DNA from: Streptomyces sp. SolWspMP-5a-2
Lineage (GTDB): Bacteria > Actinomycetota > Actinomycetes > Streptomycetales > Streptomycetaceae
Direction: 5' to 3'
DNA length: 64,000 bases
Assembly (NCBI RefSeq): GCF_900091845.1
Contig: NZ_FMCI01000110.1
Coordinates: 1 to 64,000 of the forward strand
Shown here in pieces: positions 36,464 through 45,782 of the stretch (within the stretch, counting starts at the first letter, position 1; the number at the start of each line of letters is the position of its first letter). Both the position numbers and the translations under genes were made by a program. The notes beneath the pieces are model-generated. The model worked only from the letters and a program-made list of their open reading frames with translations. It was not told the DNA's origin and ran no database searches.

Positions 36464-37705
36464 ATGAGCCACAACGACGCGTTGCGAGCGGCGCGGTTGC
36501 ATGCGGGCTGGCGGACCATCGAACAGGCGGCGCAGAAGCTCTCGGAGCACGGGCAACGGATGCTCGGTGACCGCCACTTCAACGTCTCCCCGCGCACATG
36601 GCGCCGTTGGGAAGGCGCTTCCCCCGGCTGGCCTCTGGAGGAGACTGCGGCGGTCATCCAGGACGCGTTGGGACGCTGGCCGGAGGATCTGGGCTTCTCG
36701 ACGCCGCCTGGCTGGATTCGTCCCGAACGCCGCGAAGAGGAGCAAGTGAAGAGGCGAGAGTTCCTCTCCGTCACGGCTGCCGCCCTCGTCGCCGGACCCG
36801 TTGCCCCGCAGTACGTCGATCCTGCGCTGATTGACTACTTCCAGCAGCAACTTGAGGGCCACTACCGGGCGGACATGTTCCTCGGCCCGCACGACCTGAT
36901 CGGCACGGTGTCCGCGCAGTACCAGTTGATCGACAAGCTGGTGCGCTCGGCCACGGGAGAAACCCGCCGGGGGCTTCTGCGGGTGGGAGCCGCTTATGCC
37001 GCGTTGGTCGGATGGCTGTATCAGGACGCGGGTGACCTGAACGGCTCGGCGTTCTGGCGGGGTGTCACTCAAGAGATGGCGATACGCTCCCGCGACCCTC
37101 ACCTCATCGGGTACGCCCTCGTGAACCAGGCACAGGTGCGCACGGACATGGGTGACGGTGCCGCGGTCGTCGAGCTCTGTGAGGCGGCACTGGACTCCCG
37201 CAGGCTGCTGGCCAAGGTGCGGGTCATGGCGTTGCAGCAGCAGGCCCACGGTTCCAGTCTCATGGGGGACCGGGGGGCGGTGGACCGCTTGATCGACACC
37301 GCGGATGGGCTTCTCGATCAGGTGGATGACGACTTGCCTTGGGGCAACGCCTGCCGCCGTACCCCTGGCTATCTGGAGGTTCAGCGAGCCACTTGTTACG
37401 GCAGACTCGGGCTGGGCGTGGAGGCCGTGGCGTTGTGGGTCCAAGTGCTGCGCCATGTACCGGAGTCGGCGCGTAGGGATCGCGGGGTGTACCTCGTCCG
37501 CCATGCAACGGCGGCGGCGCATGCGGGTGATCCGGACCAGGCCGCCGAGATTGTCGGCGCGGCCGCGAGCATCGCCGTGGAGACCCGCTCCGCGCGCATG
37601 TGCAGGGAACTGGACGTATTTCAGCGCTCGATGCATCCCTGGCGGGACTCTCCGGTAGGTCGTGGAATTCGCGAGACTCTCACCCCTGTGATGAATGGAG
37701 GCTGA
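36464..37705 (+). CDS. HTH/TPR-type regulator with internal Tat-like segment
   Basis: This 413-aa protein has an N-terminal helix-turn-helix-like region (DALRAARLHAGWRTIEQAAQKL ... VSPRTWRRWEGASPGWP). Then comes VKRREFLSVTAAALVAGPVAP near residues 93-113, which resembles a twin-arginine signal but is internal. A long helical, TPR-like C-terminal region follows. This layout is common among Streptomyces regulators, where the RREFL segment is thought not to be an export signal. It is divergent from the 36351 gene. Three bases separate it from the pterin dehydratase gene. Confidence 0.75.
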   Translation: MSHNDALRAARLHAGWRTIEQAAQKLSEHGQRMLGDRHFNVSPRTWRRWEGASPGWPLEETAAVIQDALGRWPEDLGFSTPPGWIRPERREEEQVKRREFLSVTAAALVAGPVAPQYVDPALIDYFQQQLEGHYRADMFLGPHDLIGTVSAQYQLIDKLVRSATGETRRGLLRVGAAYAALVGWLYQDAGDLNGSAFWRGVTQEMAIRSRDPHLIGYALVNQAQVRTDMGDGAAVVELCEAALDSRRLLAKVRVMALQQQAHGSSLMGDRGAVDRLIDTADGLLDQVDDDLPWGNACRRTPGYLEVQRATCYGRLGLGVEAVALWVQVLRHVPESARRDRGVYLVRHATAAAHAGDPDQAAEIVGAAASIAVETRSARMCRELDVFQRSMHPWRDSPVGRGIRETLTPVMNGG

Positions 37706-37707
37706 CC

Positions 37708-38040
37708 ATGACGGACGCCCCGGTACCGCTGACCGAATCAGAGATCGACGTCGCGCTGTCGACAACCCCCGGATGGCGGCGCGTGGAGAACGAAATCACG
37801 CGCACCTACGGCATCCGCTACCACGGGGGCGTGGCGATGATCGTGCACGTCGCCGACGTCGAGCGGCTGATCGGCCATCACGCGGACATCGATCTCCGCT
37901 GGGACCACATCCGCTTCGGCATCACCACGCACGACGCCGGTCACAGGCTGACGGCAGCGGACTTCGACCTGGCCCGGCGGATCGACGCCATCGCGACAGC
38001 GCACGGCGCCGAATCCGTCGAGGGATCACCCGAGGTGTAG
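37708..38040 (+). CDS. phhB: 4a-hydroxytetrahydrobiopterin dehydratase (PCD/DCoH)
   Basis: This 110-aa protein carries the PCD signature HHADIDLRWDHIRFGITTHDAGHRLTAADFDLARRID, where HH and the THDAG..T..D segment line the pterin site. It dehydrates 4a-carbinolamine during tetrahydrobiopterin recycling. The ATG lies 3 bp after the regulator's stop, with GGAGG upstream. The genomic setting, beside a regulator rather than an aromatic hydroxylase, is unusual. Confidence 0.9.
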   Translation: MTDAPVPLTESEIDVALSTTPGWRRVENEITRTYGIRYHGGVAMIVHVADVERLIGHHADIDLRWDHIRFGITTHDAGHRLTAADFDLARRIDAIATAHGAESVEGSPEV

Positions 38041-38193
38041 AAGGCGACAGACGTCGGACCTTCACGCGCGGTGGTCGCGATGACGCTGAAGGCGGGCCCG
38101 GTCGATGACGCGCTCAGGGCGGACGCGACGCCTCTGACCGACCTCCAGTGGGGGGTGGTGATGCGCAGACCGCGAAATGTGCCGCTCGTGGCC

Positions 38194-38334
38194 GTGCCGG
38201 TCGGCGACGGTCCAGGAGACGAGGGCGACGGAGCCGGTGACCCCGAACACGGCGGGCCAGGCGCCGACCTTCCTCGGGAGCGGACGGGAGACCCCGAAGG
38301 CGACGAGACACCCGCGGTGAGCGCGTCGGGCGGC
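38194..38334 (-). pseudogene. Decayed copy of the small membrane protein gene at 34.8 kb
   Basis: About 140 bp align to 34766-34906 at very high identity (for example, the run GGTGACCCCGAACACGGCGG is exact). In translation, the minus strand still reads RKVGAWPAVFGVTGSVALVSWTVADRHG. The 5' half is absent and replaced by unrelated frames. The two copies are direct repeats about 3.4 kb apart. The rest of 38041-38424 holds no gene. Confidence 0.8.
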
Positions 38335-38424
38335 CACGGGGGACGTCACGGCCGACGCGAGGCCACCGCCTGCCGGGACTCGGGTCGGTCGACGCGCCGG
38401 GGGCGGCTCGAGCCGCCGGCAGCC

Positions 38425-38622
38425 CTACCCCGCCACGGACCCCACGAACGAACGCCAGGCGTCGATCCCGACAGTGATCACGGCCTCGTCGCCGCGCTTG
38501 GAGTCGCGTATGAGAGTGCGGTGTCCGGCCGGGGCGCACTCCACGCACTCGGTGGTGCCGCCGCCGCTGTACGAGGACTTGAACCAGGCGACGCCGGGCG
38601 CGGGCTGCGGGCTGGCAGACAT
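38425..38622 (-). CDS. DUF397 domain protein
   Basis: This 65-aa protein has VAWFKSSYSGGGTTECVECAP and VGIDAWRSFVGSVAG, the DUF397 signature. DUF397 genes normally follow an XRE-DUF5753 regulator and act with it as a toxin-antitoxin-like or developmental control pair (bldB/whiJ-like loci). Here the upstream regulator is reduced to a 3' remnant. The ATG overlaps that remnant's stop, so the DUF397 gene is an orphan. Confidence 0.88.
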   Translation of the reverse strand: MSASPQPAPGVAWFKSSYSGGGTTECVECAPAGHRTLIRDSKRGDEAVITVGIDAWRSFVGSVAG

Positions 38623-38712
38623 TCACAACTCCTTGCGGGCGCTCTGGATCATGGCTGCTGAGGCTTCCATGTCCAATGCTTGGGCCTGCAGGTACTCGAA
38701 CGCAAGGTTGCA
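38623..38712 (-). pseudogene. 3' remnant of an XRE/DUF5753 regulator gene
   Basis: On the minus strand an open stretch encodes LAFEYLQAQALDMEASAAMI then QSARKEL and a stop. This resembles the C-terminal helix of Streptomyces XRE-type regulators. It directly precedes the DUF397 start codon in the normal regulator-DUF397 arrangement. Upstream of about 38712 the frame loses resemblance and runs into defence-island sequence, so the gene is truncated. Confidence 0.55.
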
Positions 38713-38779
38713 GGGCCGAGGCCCTCCGCAGGGTCGGCGCGGCGGCTGACGCCCCGTCCGTGCAGCCCCGCCCCTCCCC

Positions 38780-40645
38780 TCAGAGGTCCAGCACGTCCGC
38801 GAAGAACCCCACCTCGGGATCCTCCGGCGTGCCCACGAGCAACGCCCGGTCCAACAGGATGTTGTTGTGCTCGCAACTCGTCTCCGGGAGCATCACACAG
38901 GCATGGCAGGCAGCGAGGTTGGTGCCGCCGGCTCCCGACACCTCCGTCTCCATGCAGAGGGGGTCGGACGAGCACCACTCGGCCCGGCGGATCGCCGCAC
39001 GGACCGTCCGGTCGAGGATCTCCGGTTCGCCTTGGGCGACGAGGCCGCCGAGACTTCCCGCCGAGTCGCTCGTCGCCGTGTGGACGAGGAGGCCGGCCAT
39101 GTCGTCGGAGGCGTACAGACGCTCGCGCAGAGCCGCCGACGGATACCCCGACTCCAGACTCCACTCGTTGATGAGCACATGGGCGAGGGTGTGCAGCAGC
39201 ACCATGCGCGGCGTTGCCGGCGAAGGAACGACCAGGCCCGGGTCGTCGGCCCGTTCCTCCAGCACCCGCTGGTGAGCGCGGTGCACACGGTCTGCCCTGG
39301 CGGCCACCGCCGTCGCCTTCTCCCAGGCGGCCAGTCGTGTGTCGTCCAGCCTCAGGAAGACGCCCTCCCCTCTCACCTCCATGGCCGGCAGCCAGGGCAG
39401 AGGAGAGTCGGAGAGCGACATCTCCCTGGGGCCGTTCGTGGAATCGGGGTCGGCGAGTCGGGTGAACGCCTTCAGGGCGCGCACCTCACGCAGTTTCTTG
39501 ACAAGCATCGGTCCGACGACACCCAGCGGTTCGAGGATCTTCTGGTCGCCGAGCGGTGTCTCACAGACGAACTGCTCGTCGTGCGCGTGCTCGCTCTCGT
39601 CGTTGCCCGCACGCAGGCGCTCGTACTCCTTGTCGCGCAGAGCGCGGTAGCGGTGATCGAAGGTCGGTTCCGTGCCGCTGTCGGCATCCTCCTCCTGCTC
39701 CGCGGCGAGCAGTGTCATCACCTCGTCCAGTGGGACCGGGCACCCTCCGGGGAACGCGCCGTACAGGTAGTCCGCGACGCGCTGACGTCCCGCGAGTTCT
39801 CGCAGTCGATCCCAGTGCTCGGCGAGAGGATCGGCACGACCGTCGCTCCACGGAGGAATGGAGAGCGCGGACCTGAGCACCGGCTGCCACACCGCCGAGG
39901 AACCGCGTTGCAGGGTCCGCAGGGCGAGTCCGCAGTTCGAAGCCTCTCCGGAGGACCCCAGCCAGGGTCGGGTCCCCCGGCAGGAGATGCCGAGGTCTTT
40001 GAGGGCCTGTCTCCGGAAGGAACCTTCCATCGACACCTCGTCGACCCGGCCGCAGGTGCAGGAGACCAGGATCGACCGCAGCGACGAAGTGCGTCCGGAC
40101 GTACGCAGCTTCAGCCTGCCCCCACATCGCCCGACCGACGGGGCGTCGCGGTCGGTGGAGCGGTGCACCCACTGCCAGTAGGGGAACTCGCCGAGGTGTC
40201 CTGCCTTGCAGGCGACCACGAAGCGGGAGGGCACGAGGTCGACCTCGCACACACCGCAGACACTTCGACCGGACGGCGGGTTGAAGTCGCGGTGCGGCTG
40301 GAGATCCCCGCACTCCGGGCAGGAGTGCATCAGAGGGAAGCGCCGGACCCGTACACCGTCGCGGCTGGTGTCGTCGGAGGCGGGCGGCAGCCGGAAGTGA
40401 GAGACACCGAGCAGCCGCGCCAGGCGTCGTTCGTGGATCCGTGGCGACTCGTCGGTGCTCCAGCTCTCCTCTGCCGTGTCCAGCCCCGAGACGATGAAGG
40501 ACTCCTGGTCGACCGCCATCAGCGATCCCACGCCGTAGGTGGTGATCGCCTGGGCGCGACGGACGGTGCCACGTCTGGGAAAGCTCCGGGCGGGAGCCGT
40601 TCCCGTGGAGCCGGGACGACGGCGACGGGCGGGGGGCGGGGTCAT
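38780..40645 (-). CDS. drmB: DrmB-like DUF1998 protein
   Basis: This 621-aa protein starts at the ATG overlapping the upstream gene's stop (ATGA). An N-terminal GTVRRAQAITTYGVGSLMAVDQESFIV segment is followed by zinc-binding clusters: HSCPECGDLQ, CGVCEVDLVPSRFVVACKAGHLGEFPY and CTCGRVDE. The C-terminal DUF1998 region has LLHTLAHVLINEWSLESG, CSSDPLC, and GGTNLAACHACVMLPETSCEHNN. The order fits DrmB, the DUF1998 partner of the DrmA helicase in DISARM. It is the last gene of the minus-strand helicase operon. Confidence 0.85.
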   Translation of the reverse strand: MTPPPARRRRPGSTGTAPARSFPRRGTVRRAQAITTYGVGSLMAVDQESFIVSGLDTAEESWSTDESPRIHERRLARLLGVSHFRLPPASDDTSRDGVRVRRFPLMHSCPECGDLQPHRDFNPPSGRSVCGVCEVDLVPSRFVVACKAGHLGEFPYWQWVHRSTDRDAPSVGRCGGRLKLRTSGRTSSLRSILVSCTCGRVDEVSMEGSFRRQALKDLGISCRGTRPWLGSSGEASNCGLALRTLQRGSSAVWQPVLRSALSIPPWSDGRADPLAEHWDRLRELAGRQRVADYLYGAFPGGCPVPLDEVMTLLAAEQEEDADSGTEPTFDHRYRALRDKEYERLRAGNDESEHAHDEQFVCETPLGDQKILEPLGVVGPMLVKKLREVRALKAFTRLADPDSTNGPREMSLSDSPLPWLPAMEVRGEGVFLRLDDTRLAAWEKATAVAARADRVHRAHQRVLEERADDPGLVVPSPATPRMVLLHTLAHVLINEWSLESGYPSAALRERLYASDDMAGLLVHTATSDSAGSLGGLVAQGEPEILDRTVRAAIRRAEWCSSDPLCMETEVSGAGGTNLAACHACVMLPETSCEHNNILLDRALLVGTPEDPEVGFFADVLDL

Positions 40646-43600
40646 CGGGTTCCCTCCATGAACAGGGCGGACTCGGCGTCGACGTCGCGCAGGCTCCACA
40701 GGGTGGGCCATGCCTCCGCGTGCTCGAACTCGTCGTCGTACGCCTTCAGGAGCGACGGCGCGCGGGTGCCCCGTCGAGGTTCGTAGCGAAGTCCGCTGTC
40801 GTGCTCGGCCTCGCCGTACCACCAGTCGACGAACTCGTCGAAGCCGCGTGACACGGCGTCGGCCTCTTCCGGCATCACCGCCCGGACGCGGTCCAGCAAC
40901 ATGGGCTTGATCTCGTCGCGCAGAGTGCTCTCGTAGGACGCGATCTCCGCCGCACCGTCATCGGGTCGTGCGGCGGGGATCAGAAGGCGGGCGAGGGCGA
41001 CGATCACCGCGTGCAGCCCGCGCTCCCGGGCGCGGGCGGAGAACGGGGTGACGGAGGTCGACTCGACCTCGCGGTAGAGGGCCGAATGGTAGTGCTGGAA
41101 GCTCTCGTAGTGCGAACGGTCGCGGGAACGGGCCGAGTTGAGCATGACCGCGACCAGCCCCGGGTGGGCGCGGCCGACCCGGCTGGTGGCCTGGATGTAC
41201 TCGGCGGTCGTCTGGGGCTGGCCCATCACGGCCATGAGCCCCAGGCGGTCCACGTCCACGCCCACCGCGATCATGTTGGTGGCCAGAAGGACGTCCACGA
41301 CGGCCTCGTCGGGGAGACGCCTCTCGATCCCCTTGAGACGCGCCGGGATCTCGCTGGCGTCGATACGGCTCGTCAGTTCCGAATGGTTGGCGACCGGGCG
41401 GACCTCCACGCCCTCCCGTGCGGCGAGCAGTTCGAGGTAGGCCATCACGTCGTCGTGGACCTGGAGTTCGGCCGCCGAGAGCAACCGGAGGCTGTTGAAG
41501 TACCCGACGAGACTCCAGTAGGCGTCGCGCACCTCCACCTCGGTGTCCGCCTGTGCGGCGCGGTGGAGGAGGGTCGCGTAGGTGCGGATCAGCAGGGTGG
41601 ACTGGCTGGTGCCGGGGGCCAACAGACCGACGTAGCGGCGGCTGGCCTTCTCCTCGCGAGGTGTCTCCACGGCGAACCATGAGTCGCGGGCGTCCAGTCC
41701 CGCGGGTGGGAACTGCCGGACCCCGCGGGCGAAGAGGTGCTTTCCCTGCGCCGCGGCACGGCGGATGGTCGCGGTGGAGGCGATCACCTTGGGCCGGTCG
41801 GCGAGAGCGTCCACCGCTGTCTCGTAGAGGCCCGTCAATGTGCCCAACGGGCCCGAGATGAGATGGAGTTCGTCCTGGACGATCAACTCGGGAGGCGGCG
41901 TCGCGTCGTTCTCTCGGTCACGGTTGAAGAGGGCGGCGGTCGCAGGCCGCCACGGCATCGAGGCGAACTTGTCGACCGTGGCGACGACCAGGGTCGGACG
42001 GGCGTCGTACACCGCCTCGTCGATCAGGTGGACGGGCAGACCGTCGGCGAAGTCACAGCCGGTGCCGGGGCAGCGGACGCGCATCCGCTTGGCGTCCTCG
42101 TCGACCTCGTAGGCCCGCGCGTCCAGGCGGGTCCCGCACCACGGGCACGCGTGCAGTTGCACCGGGTTCTCCCTGGCCAGGCGCTTGTCGAGGCTCCTGC
42201 GCAGTTCACCGAGCCTCTCCGCGGCGACGGACAGCCTGTTCGGGGTGGCGGAACGGCCCACCCACATTCCCACGGAGAACTCCTCCTGCCCCAGCTCGGG
42301 CGTCCCGCGACGCATCATTTCCATGGCGCAGAGCAGGATCGCCGCACGCTCGAACTGCTGGAGCGTGAGCAGCCGCAGGGTGTAACGCATCAGGACGGTG
42401 ACACCGCCGCCCTCGGCGCCCTTCCTGATCCGGCGCAGGAAGGAAGCGAGCGCGATCAGACCGAGATACGCCTCCGTCTTGCCGCCACCGGTGGGGAACC
42501 ACAGCAGATCGACCACCCCACGGTCGCGGTGCTCGGGGTCGTGGAGGCCTGCCAGACAGAGGAGCACGAACGCGATCTGGAAGGGACGCCAGCGGCCTTC
42601 CGCCGCGTCGGGTCCGCCCACCCGCCCGCCCTTGATCCATGCGCTCCGGGCGCGCTGGTCCGCCATGGCGCGGTTGGCGAGCCGGAACGCCCGCATCAGG
42701 TCCGGCTCGGTGCGCAGCAGCGCGATGCCCTCACGGATCCTGTCGAGTGCCTCCGCGCAGGCGCGCACCTGTTCCTGCGCCGCCTCCCCGTGGTTGCCGT
42801 CGGTCAGAGCCGCCGCTTCCGTCGCCTTGCGTTCGATCCAGTGGCCGTAGCCCGTGGCGAGGTCCTCCAGCGCCGCCCACACCTCGGAGTCGGAACTCTG
42901 CGCCAGACCCAGCATGGACAGGGCCGAGTCGTCGATCTCGGGATTGGAGTCGGTGAGCAGCACCTCGACGCTGGGGACGAACGTGCTGCGCACCTCCGGT
43001 ACGGCCGCTTCCACGGAGTCGGTCATGCCGATCGGCGGGGCCTGCCAGTCCCACTCCGCGGAGCAACCGTGCCCGACGGCGAACGTCGGGACGTGACGGT
43101 GGAGCAGCCGACCGGTGGCGATCTCGGGATCGTGGGCCGTCGCGGGGGCGGAGCGCTCGACGAATGCGGTGGAGCCGTTCGAGGCGCGAACGGTCAGACC
43201 GCACTGGAACAGGGAGCACTCGTCCTGGAGCGTGCCCTCTCCCACCTTCTTCCTGTTCACCAGGGTGACCGTGATCGCTACCCGGCCGTGCCGGTCGGGA
43301 CGGCGCACGTTCACGCGCAGCAACGCCCGGTCGTCGAGAATCTCGCGGAGGTCCCGGGCCGGTGTCGTGACGTCGATCTGCACGTCCCGGAGGGCGAGTT
43401 CCTCCCGCCGCCACTGTTCGCGCTGGTCGGCGGTGGTGCGGGCCTCGACACGAAGAGCACGCAGCGGGTTGCCCCCCGCGTCGGTGGGCACGTAGACGGC
43501 GGCCCGGGTCGAGACGATGACCGAGGGGCTGACCCTCGGGTCGACGGCGAAGGTCAGGCCCATCGAGGAGGGGCGCCTGTCACCCGCCGTGTTCGACTCC

Positions 43601-43881
43601 GGCGCCGGGTCCTGTTCCTCCTCGACACCGCCGGAGCCCACCGGAGCGATGTCCAGACCGTCCTGCTCGGCGGACTCCTCGGCTCTCCGCTCCTTGGACA
43701 CGTGCGGGTACAGCACGCCGGTCAGGTAGCGGTCGAGCGGGGCGTCCTGGGTGAGCACCTCGTGCCGGTCGTCCGGTCCGGCGTCCTCCGCCGGGCCGAG
43801 AAGCTCACGACGGAGTCCGGCCAGGAGTTCCTCGTCCCGGACCCGGTAGTGCTCCGAGTGCCTGCTCGCCGTGTTCGTCAT
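40642..43881 (-). CDS. drmA: DrmA-like SF2 helicase
   Basis: This 1,079-aa superfamily 2 helicase starts at an ATG that overlaps the UvrD-like gene's stop (ATGA). Walker A is LWFPTGGGKTEAYLGL (about residue 460). A zinc ribbon follows: CPWCGTRL ... CPGTGCDF (about 580-605). Motif II is VQDELHLISGPLG (about 670), and motif V-VI is ATNMIAVGVDVDRLG with QPQTTAEYIQATSRVGR (about 875-900). The N-terminal half is a long non-helicase region. Together with the overlapping DrmB gene this is the core pair of DISARM-type anti-phage systems, where DrmAB binds and processes incoming DNA. Confidence 0.88.
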   Translation of the reverse strand: MTNTASRHSEHYRVRDEELLAGLRRELLGPAEDAGPDDRHEVLTQDAPLDRYLTGVLYPHVSKERRAEESAEQDGLDIAPVGSGGVEEEQDPAPESNTAGDRRPSSMGLTFAVDPRVSPSVIVSTRAAVYVPTDAGGNPLRALRVEARTTADQREQWRREELALRDVQIDVTTPARDLREILDDRALLRVNVRRPDRHGRVAITVTLVNRKKVGEGTLQDECSLFQCGLTVRASNGSTAFVERSAPATAHDPEIATGRLLHRHVPTFAVGHGCSAEWDWQAPPIGMTDSVEAAVPEVRSTFVPSVEVLLTDSNPEIDDSALSMLGLAQSSDSEVWAALEDLATGYGHWIERKATEAAALTDGNHGEAAQEQVRACAEALDRIREGIALLRTEPDLMRAFRLANRAMADQRARSAWIKGGRVGGPDAAEGRWRPFQIAFVLLCLAGLHDPEHRDRGVVDLLWFPTGGGKTEAYLGLIALASFLRRIRKGAEGGGVTVLMRYTLRLLTLQQFERAAILLCAMEMMRRGTPELGQEEFSVGMWVGRSATPNRLSVAAERLGELRRSLDKRLARENPVQLHACPWCGTRLDARAYEVDEDAKRMRVRCPGTGCDFADGLPVHLIDEAVYDARPTLVVATVDKFASMPWRPATAALFNRDRENDATPPPELIVQDELHLISGPLGTLTGLYETAVDALADRPKVIASTATIRRAAAQGKHLFARGVRQFPPAGLDARDSWFAVETPREEKASRRYVGLLAPGTSQSTLLIRTYATLLHRAAQADTEVEVRDAYWSLVGYFNSLRLLSAAELQVHDDVMAYLELLAAREGVEVRPVANHSELTSRIDASEIPARLKGIERRLPDEAVVDVLLATNMIAVGVDVDRLGLMAVMGQPQTTAEYIQATSRVGRAHPGLVAVMLNSARSRDRSHYESFQHYHSALYREVESTSVTPFSARARERGLHAVIVALARLLIPAARPDDGAAEIASYESTLRDEIKPMLLDRVRAVMPEEADAVSRGFDEFVDWWYGEAEHDSGLRYEPRRGTRAPSLLKAYDDEFEHAEAWPTLWSLRDVDAESALFMEGTR

Positions 43882-45782
43882 GTGCGCTGTCCCTCGTCGT
43901 CCCGGGTCCTTCGGTACCGTCCGATGCCGGTGATCCGCGGCGTGATCCACACACCTCGGTCGCCCAGTCCGGCGTTGGCCCCGGAGGCGGTGCTGCCCGC
44001 CACGGTCTCCAGGGTGTCGATCCGCAGTTCGTGGATCTCGTCGGGCCACCAGGGGTCCCAGGTGCGATTCACCTTCTGCACCTGGAACAGATCCTCGCGG
44101 AACCGTCTAGACGCCTCGCCGATGTCGCGGCCCTCGTGGGACAGGACGTACGGCGGGCTCTGTTCCAGCCCCATCGGAACGTCGTGGCGCCTGCGCAGGA
44201 CCACGGGGTGACCGGGACGGACCCTCTCCGCCAGGTAGGTCTGGGTCGCCACCGCGTCCCCCTCGTGAGCGGGCGGGTCGTCCCGGGACACGTCGCCGGC
44301 CGAGGCGACGATCCCGAATCTGTCGTACGAGCGCCACGACCCGAGGAAACGGCGTCCCCCGTGCCCGTGTCCCGTCCTTCTGAAATGCGGCAGTTCGGGC
44401 GGGGGAGCGTGGTAGAGGTCGTGCCGGACCCGGGTCATGGCGACGTACAGGGCGCGCGCCTCCGCCGGGAGGTCCAACATCTCCCTGTGCCGCCGGTGCA
44501 GTTCCGCCAGGGTCGGCGGAGCCAGGACGATCACCCGGTCGAACTCCAGCCCCTTGGCCCGGTGCACGGTCGAGACGACGACCCGGGCGGTCTCGGGATC
44601 GGCAGCCTCGTCGGGGAACCTGCCGTCCGCGACCGCGTCGCGCAGCCGATCCAGATCGAGTGTCGCGCGGCCGGCACCCCGCGCGGTCCGGCGCAGCACC
44701 GGCCACAGGGCGTCCACGTCCGGTGCGTGGGGGAGCGGGATCTCCGCAATGAGCGCGCGGAACCGCTCCTCCGTGAGGCTGCGAGCCTCGGTGCGTCGCA
44801 GCAGCTCGGCGACCCAGTGGGGCACCGGACGCTCCTCCAGCGGACGCCGCAAGCGGTGGTCCACCCCGTGGTCGTGCAGGAGGTCCGAGACCACGAGGGC
44901 CTCCTGGTTGTCCCGCGTGAGGACGGCGCAGGTGTCGGTGAGGCCCCGCAGGCTCCCCGCCGTCAGTTCGTCGTCGAGGGGCCCCGTGGCGTTCGCCGGG
45001 TCCAGCAGGATGTCGCGCAACTCCTCGTAGAGCGTTCCTGCCTCGTCGGGGTCGTCGACCTGCCGGAGGCGCGGGCCGTGCGCCAGAGCGATCCGTGCCT
45101 CGGGAGTGGCCGCCCGGAAGTTGTGGGTGAGCGACAGCTCCACCAGGTCGTCCGGGTAGGAACCGCGCAGCCAGTCGAAGAACCGCCCCGTCTCGTCGCG
45201 GCGTTCGCCCGGATCCTCGATCTGGAAACCGTAGACGGACTGGGCGGGGTCGCCGACGACGGTGAATCCGCAGCTGTCCTGGTAACGGTCGAGGAGGGTC
45301 TCGACCAGTTCGCGACGCCCCGCCAGCAGGTCCTGCACCTCGTCGATCACCACATGGGCGGGCGGTACGGCGTCCCCCGTCTCCAGTGCCCCCTTCTCGA
45401 CCGCCCGGGTCGCCGCGGCGATCCGGGCGTCGAACCCGACCGATCCCCATTCGCCGTCGGGATGTGCCCGGAGAAGCACCTCGTGGGCCCACGCGTCGAA
45501 GGTGCGTGCGCGGACCCGTTGGGCTCGCTCCCCGTGGCGGGCGATGCGTTCACGCAGTTCCCGGGCGGCGGCGCGGGAGAAGGTGAGCACCAGGATCTCG
45601 GCGGCCGTCAGCGACTCCTCGGGGTCGTCCCGACCGCACAGGGCGTCGAGCCGCCGTACCAACGTGTGTGTCTTCCCCGCCCCGGCACCGGCTGTCACCA
45701 GCACACGGGCGCTCCAGGGCTGGTCGACCACGGCCAGTTGCTCATCGGTGAGGGGAGGACTGTCGAGATAGGCGTCGGTCAC
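43878..45782 (-). CDS. UvrD/Rep-family SF1 helicase
   Basis: This 634-aa SF1A helicase starts at a GTG overlapping the upstream stop (GTGA). It has a Q-like motif LTDEQLAVVDQPWSARVLV, Walker A AGAGAGKTHTLVRRL, and motif Ia LVLTFSRAAARELRERI. Walker B is VIDEVQDL, VVGDPAQSVYGFQIEDP is motif III, STVHRAKGLEFDRVIVL is motif V, and LYVAMTRVRHDLY is motif VI. A roughly 100-residue C-terminal extension of unknown fold ends in RRTRDDEGQRT. UvrD-type helicases occur in several defence systems; here it is an integral operon member, tightly coupled on both sides. Confidence 0.92.
   Translation of the reverse strand: MTDAYLDSPPLTDEQLAVVDQPWSARVLVTAGAGAGKTHTLVRRLDALCGRDDPEESLTAAEILVLTFSRAAARELRERIARHGERAQRVRARTFDAWAHEVLLRAHPDGEWGSVGFDARIAAATRAVEKGALETGDAVPPAHVVIDEVQDLLAGRRELVETLLDRYQDSCGFTVVGDPAQSVYGFQIEDPGERRDETGRFFDWLRGSYPDDLVELSLTHNFRAATPEARIALAHGPRLRQVDDPDEAGTLYEELRDILLDPANATGPLDDELTAGSLRGLTDTCAVLTRDNQEALVVSDLLHDHGVDHRLRRPLEERPVPHWVAELLRRTEARSLTEERFRALIAEIPLPHAPDVDALWPVLRRTARGAGRATLDLDRLRDAVADGRFPDEAADPETARVVVSTVHRAKGLEFDRVIVLAPPTLAELHRRHREMLDLPAEARALYVAMTRVRHDLYHAPPPELPHFRRTGHGHGGRRFLGSWRSYDRFGIVASAGDVSRDDPPAHEGDAVATQTYLAERVRPGHPVVLRRRHDVPMGLEQSPPYVLSHEGRDIGEASRRFREDLFQVQKVNRTWDPWWPDEIHELRIDTLETVAGSTASGANAGLGDRGVWITPRITGIGRYRRTRDDEGQRT

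Noticed and set aside
38867..40786. Long open frame antisense to drmB
   Set aside because: No recognisable domain; codon pattern follows the drmB frame.
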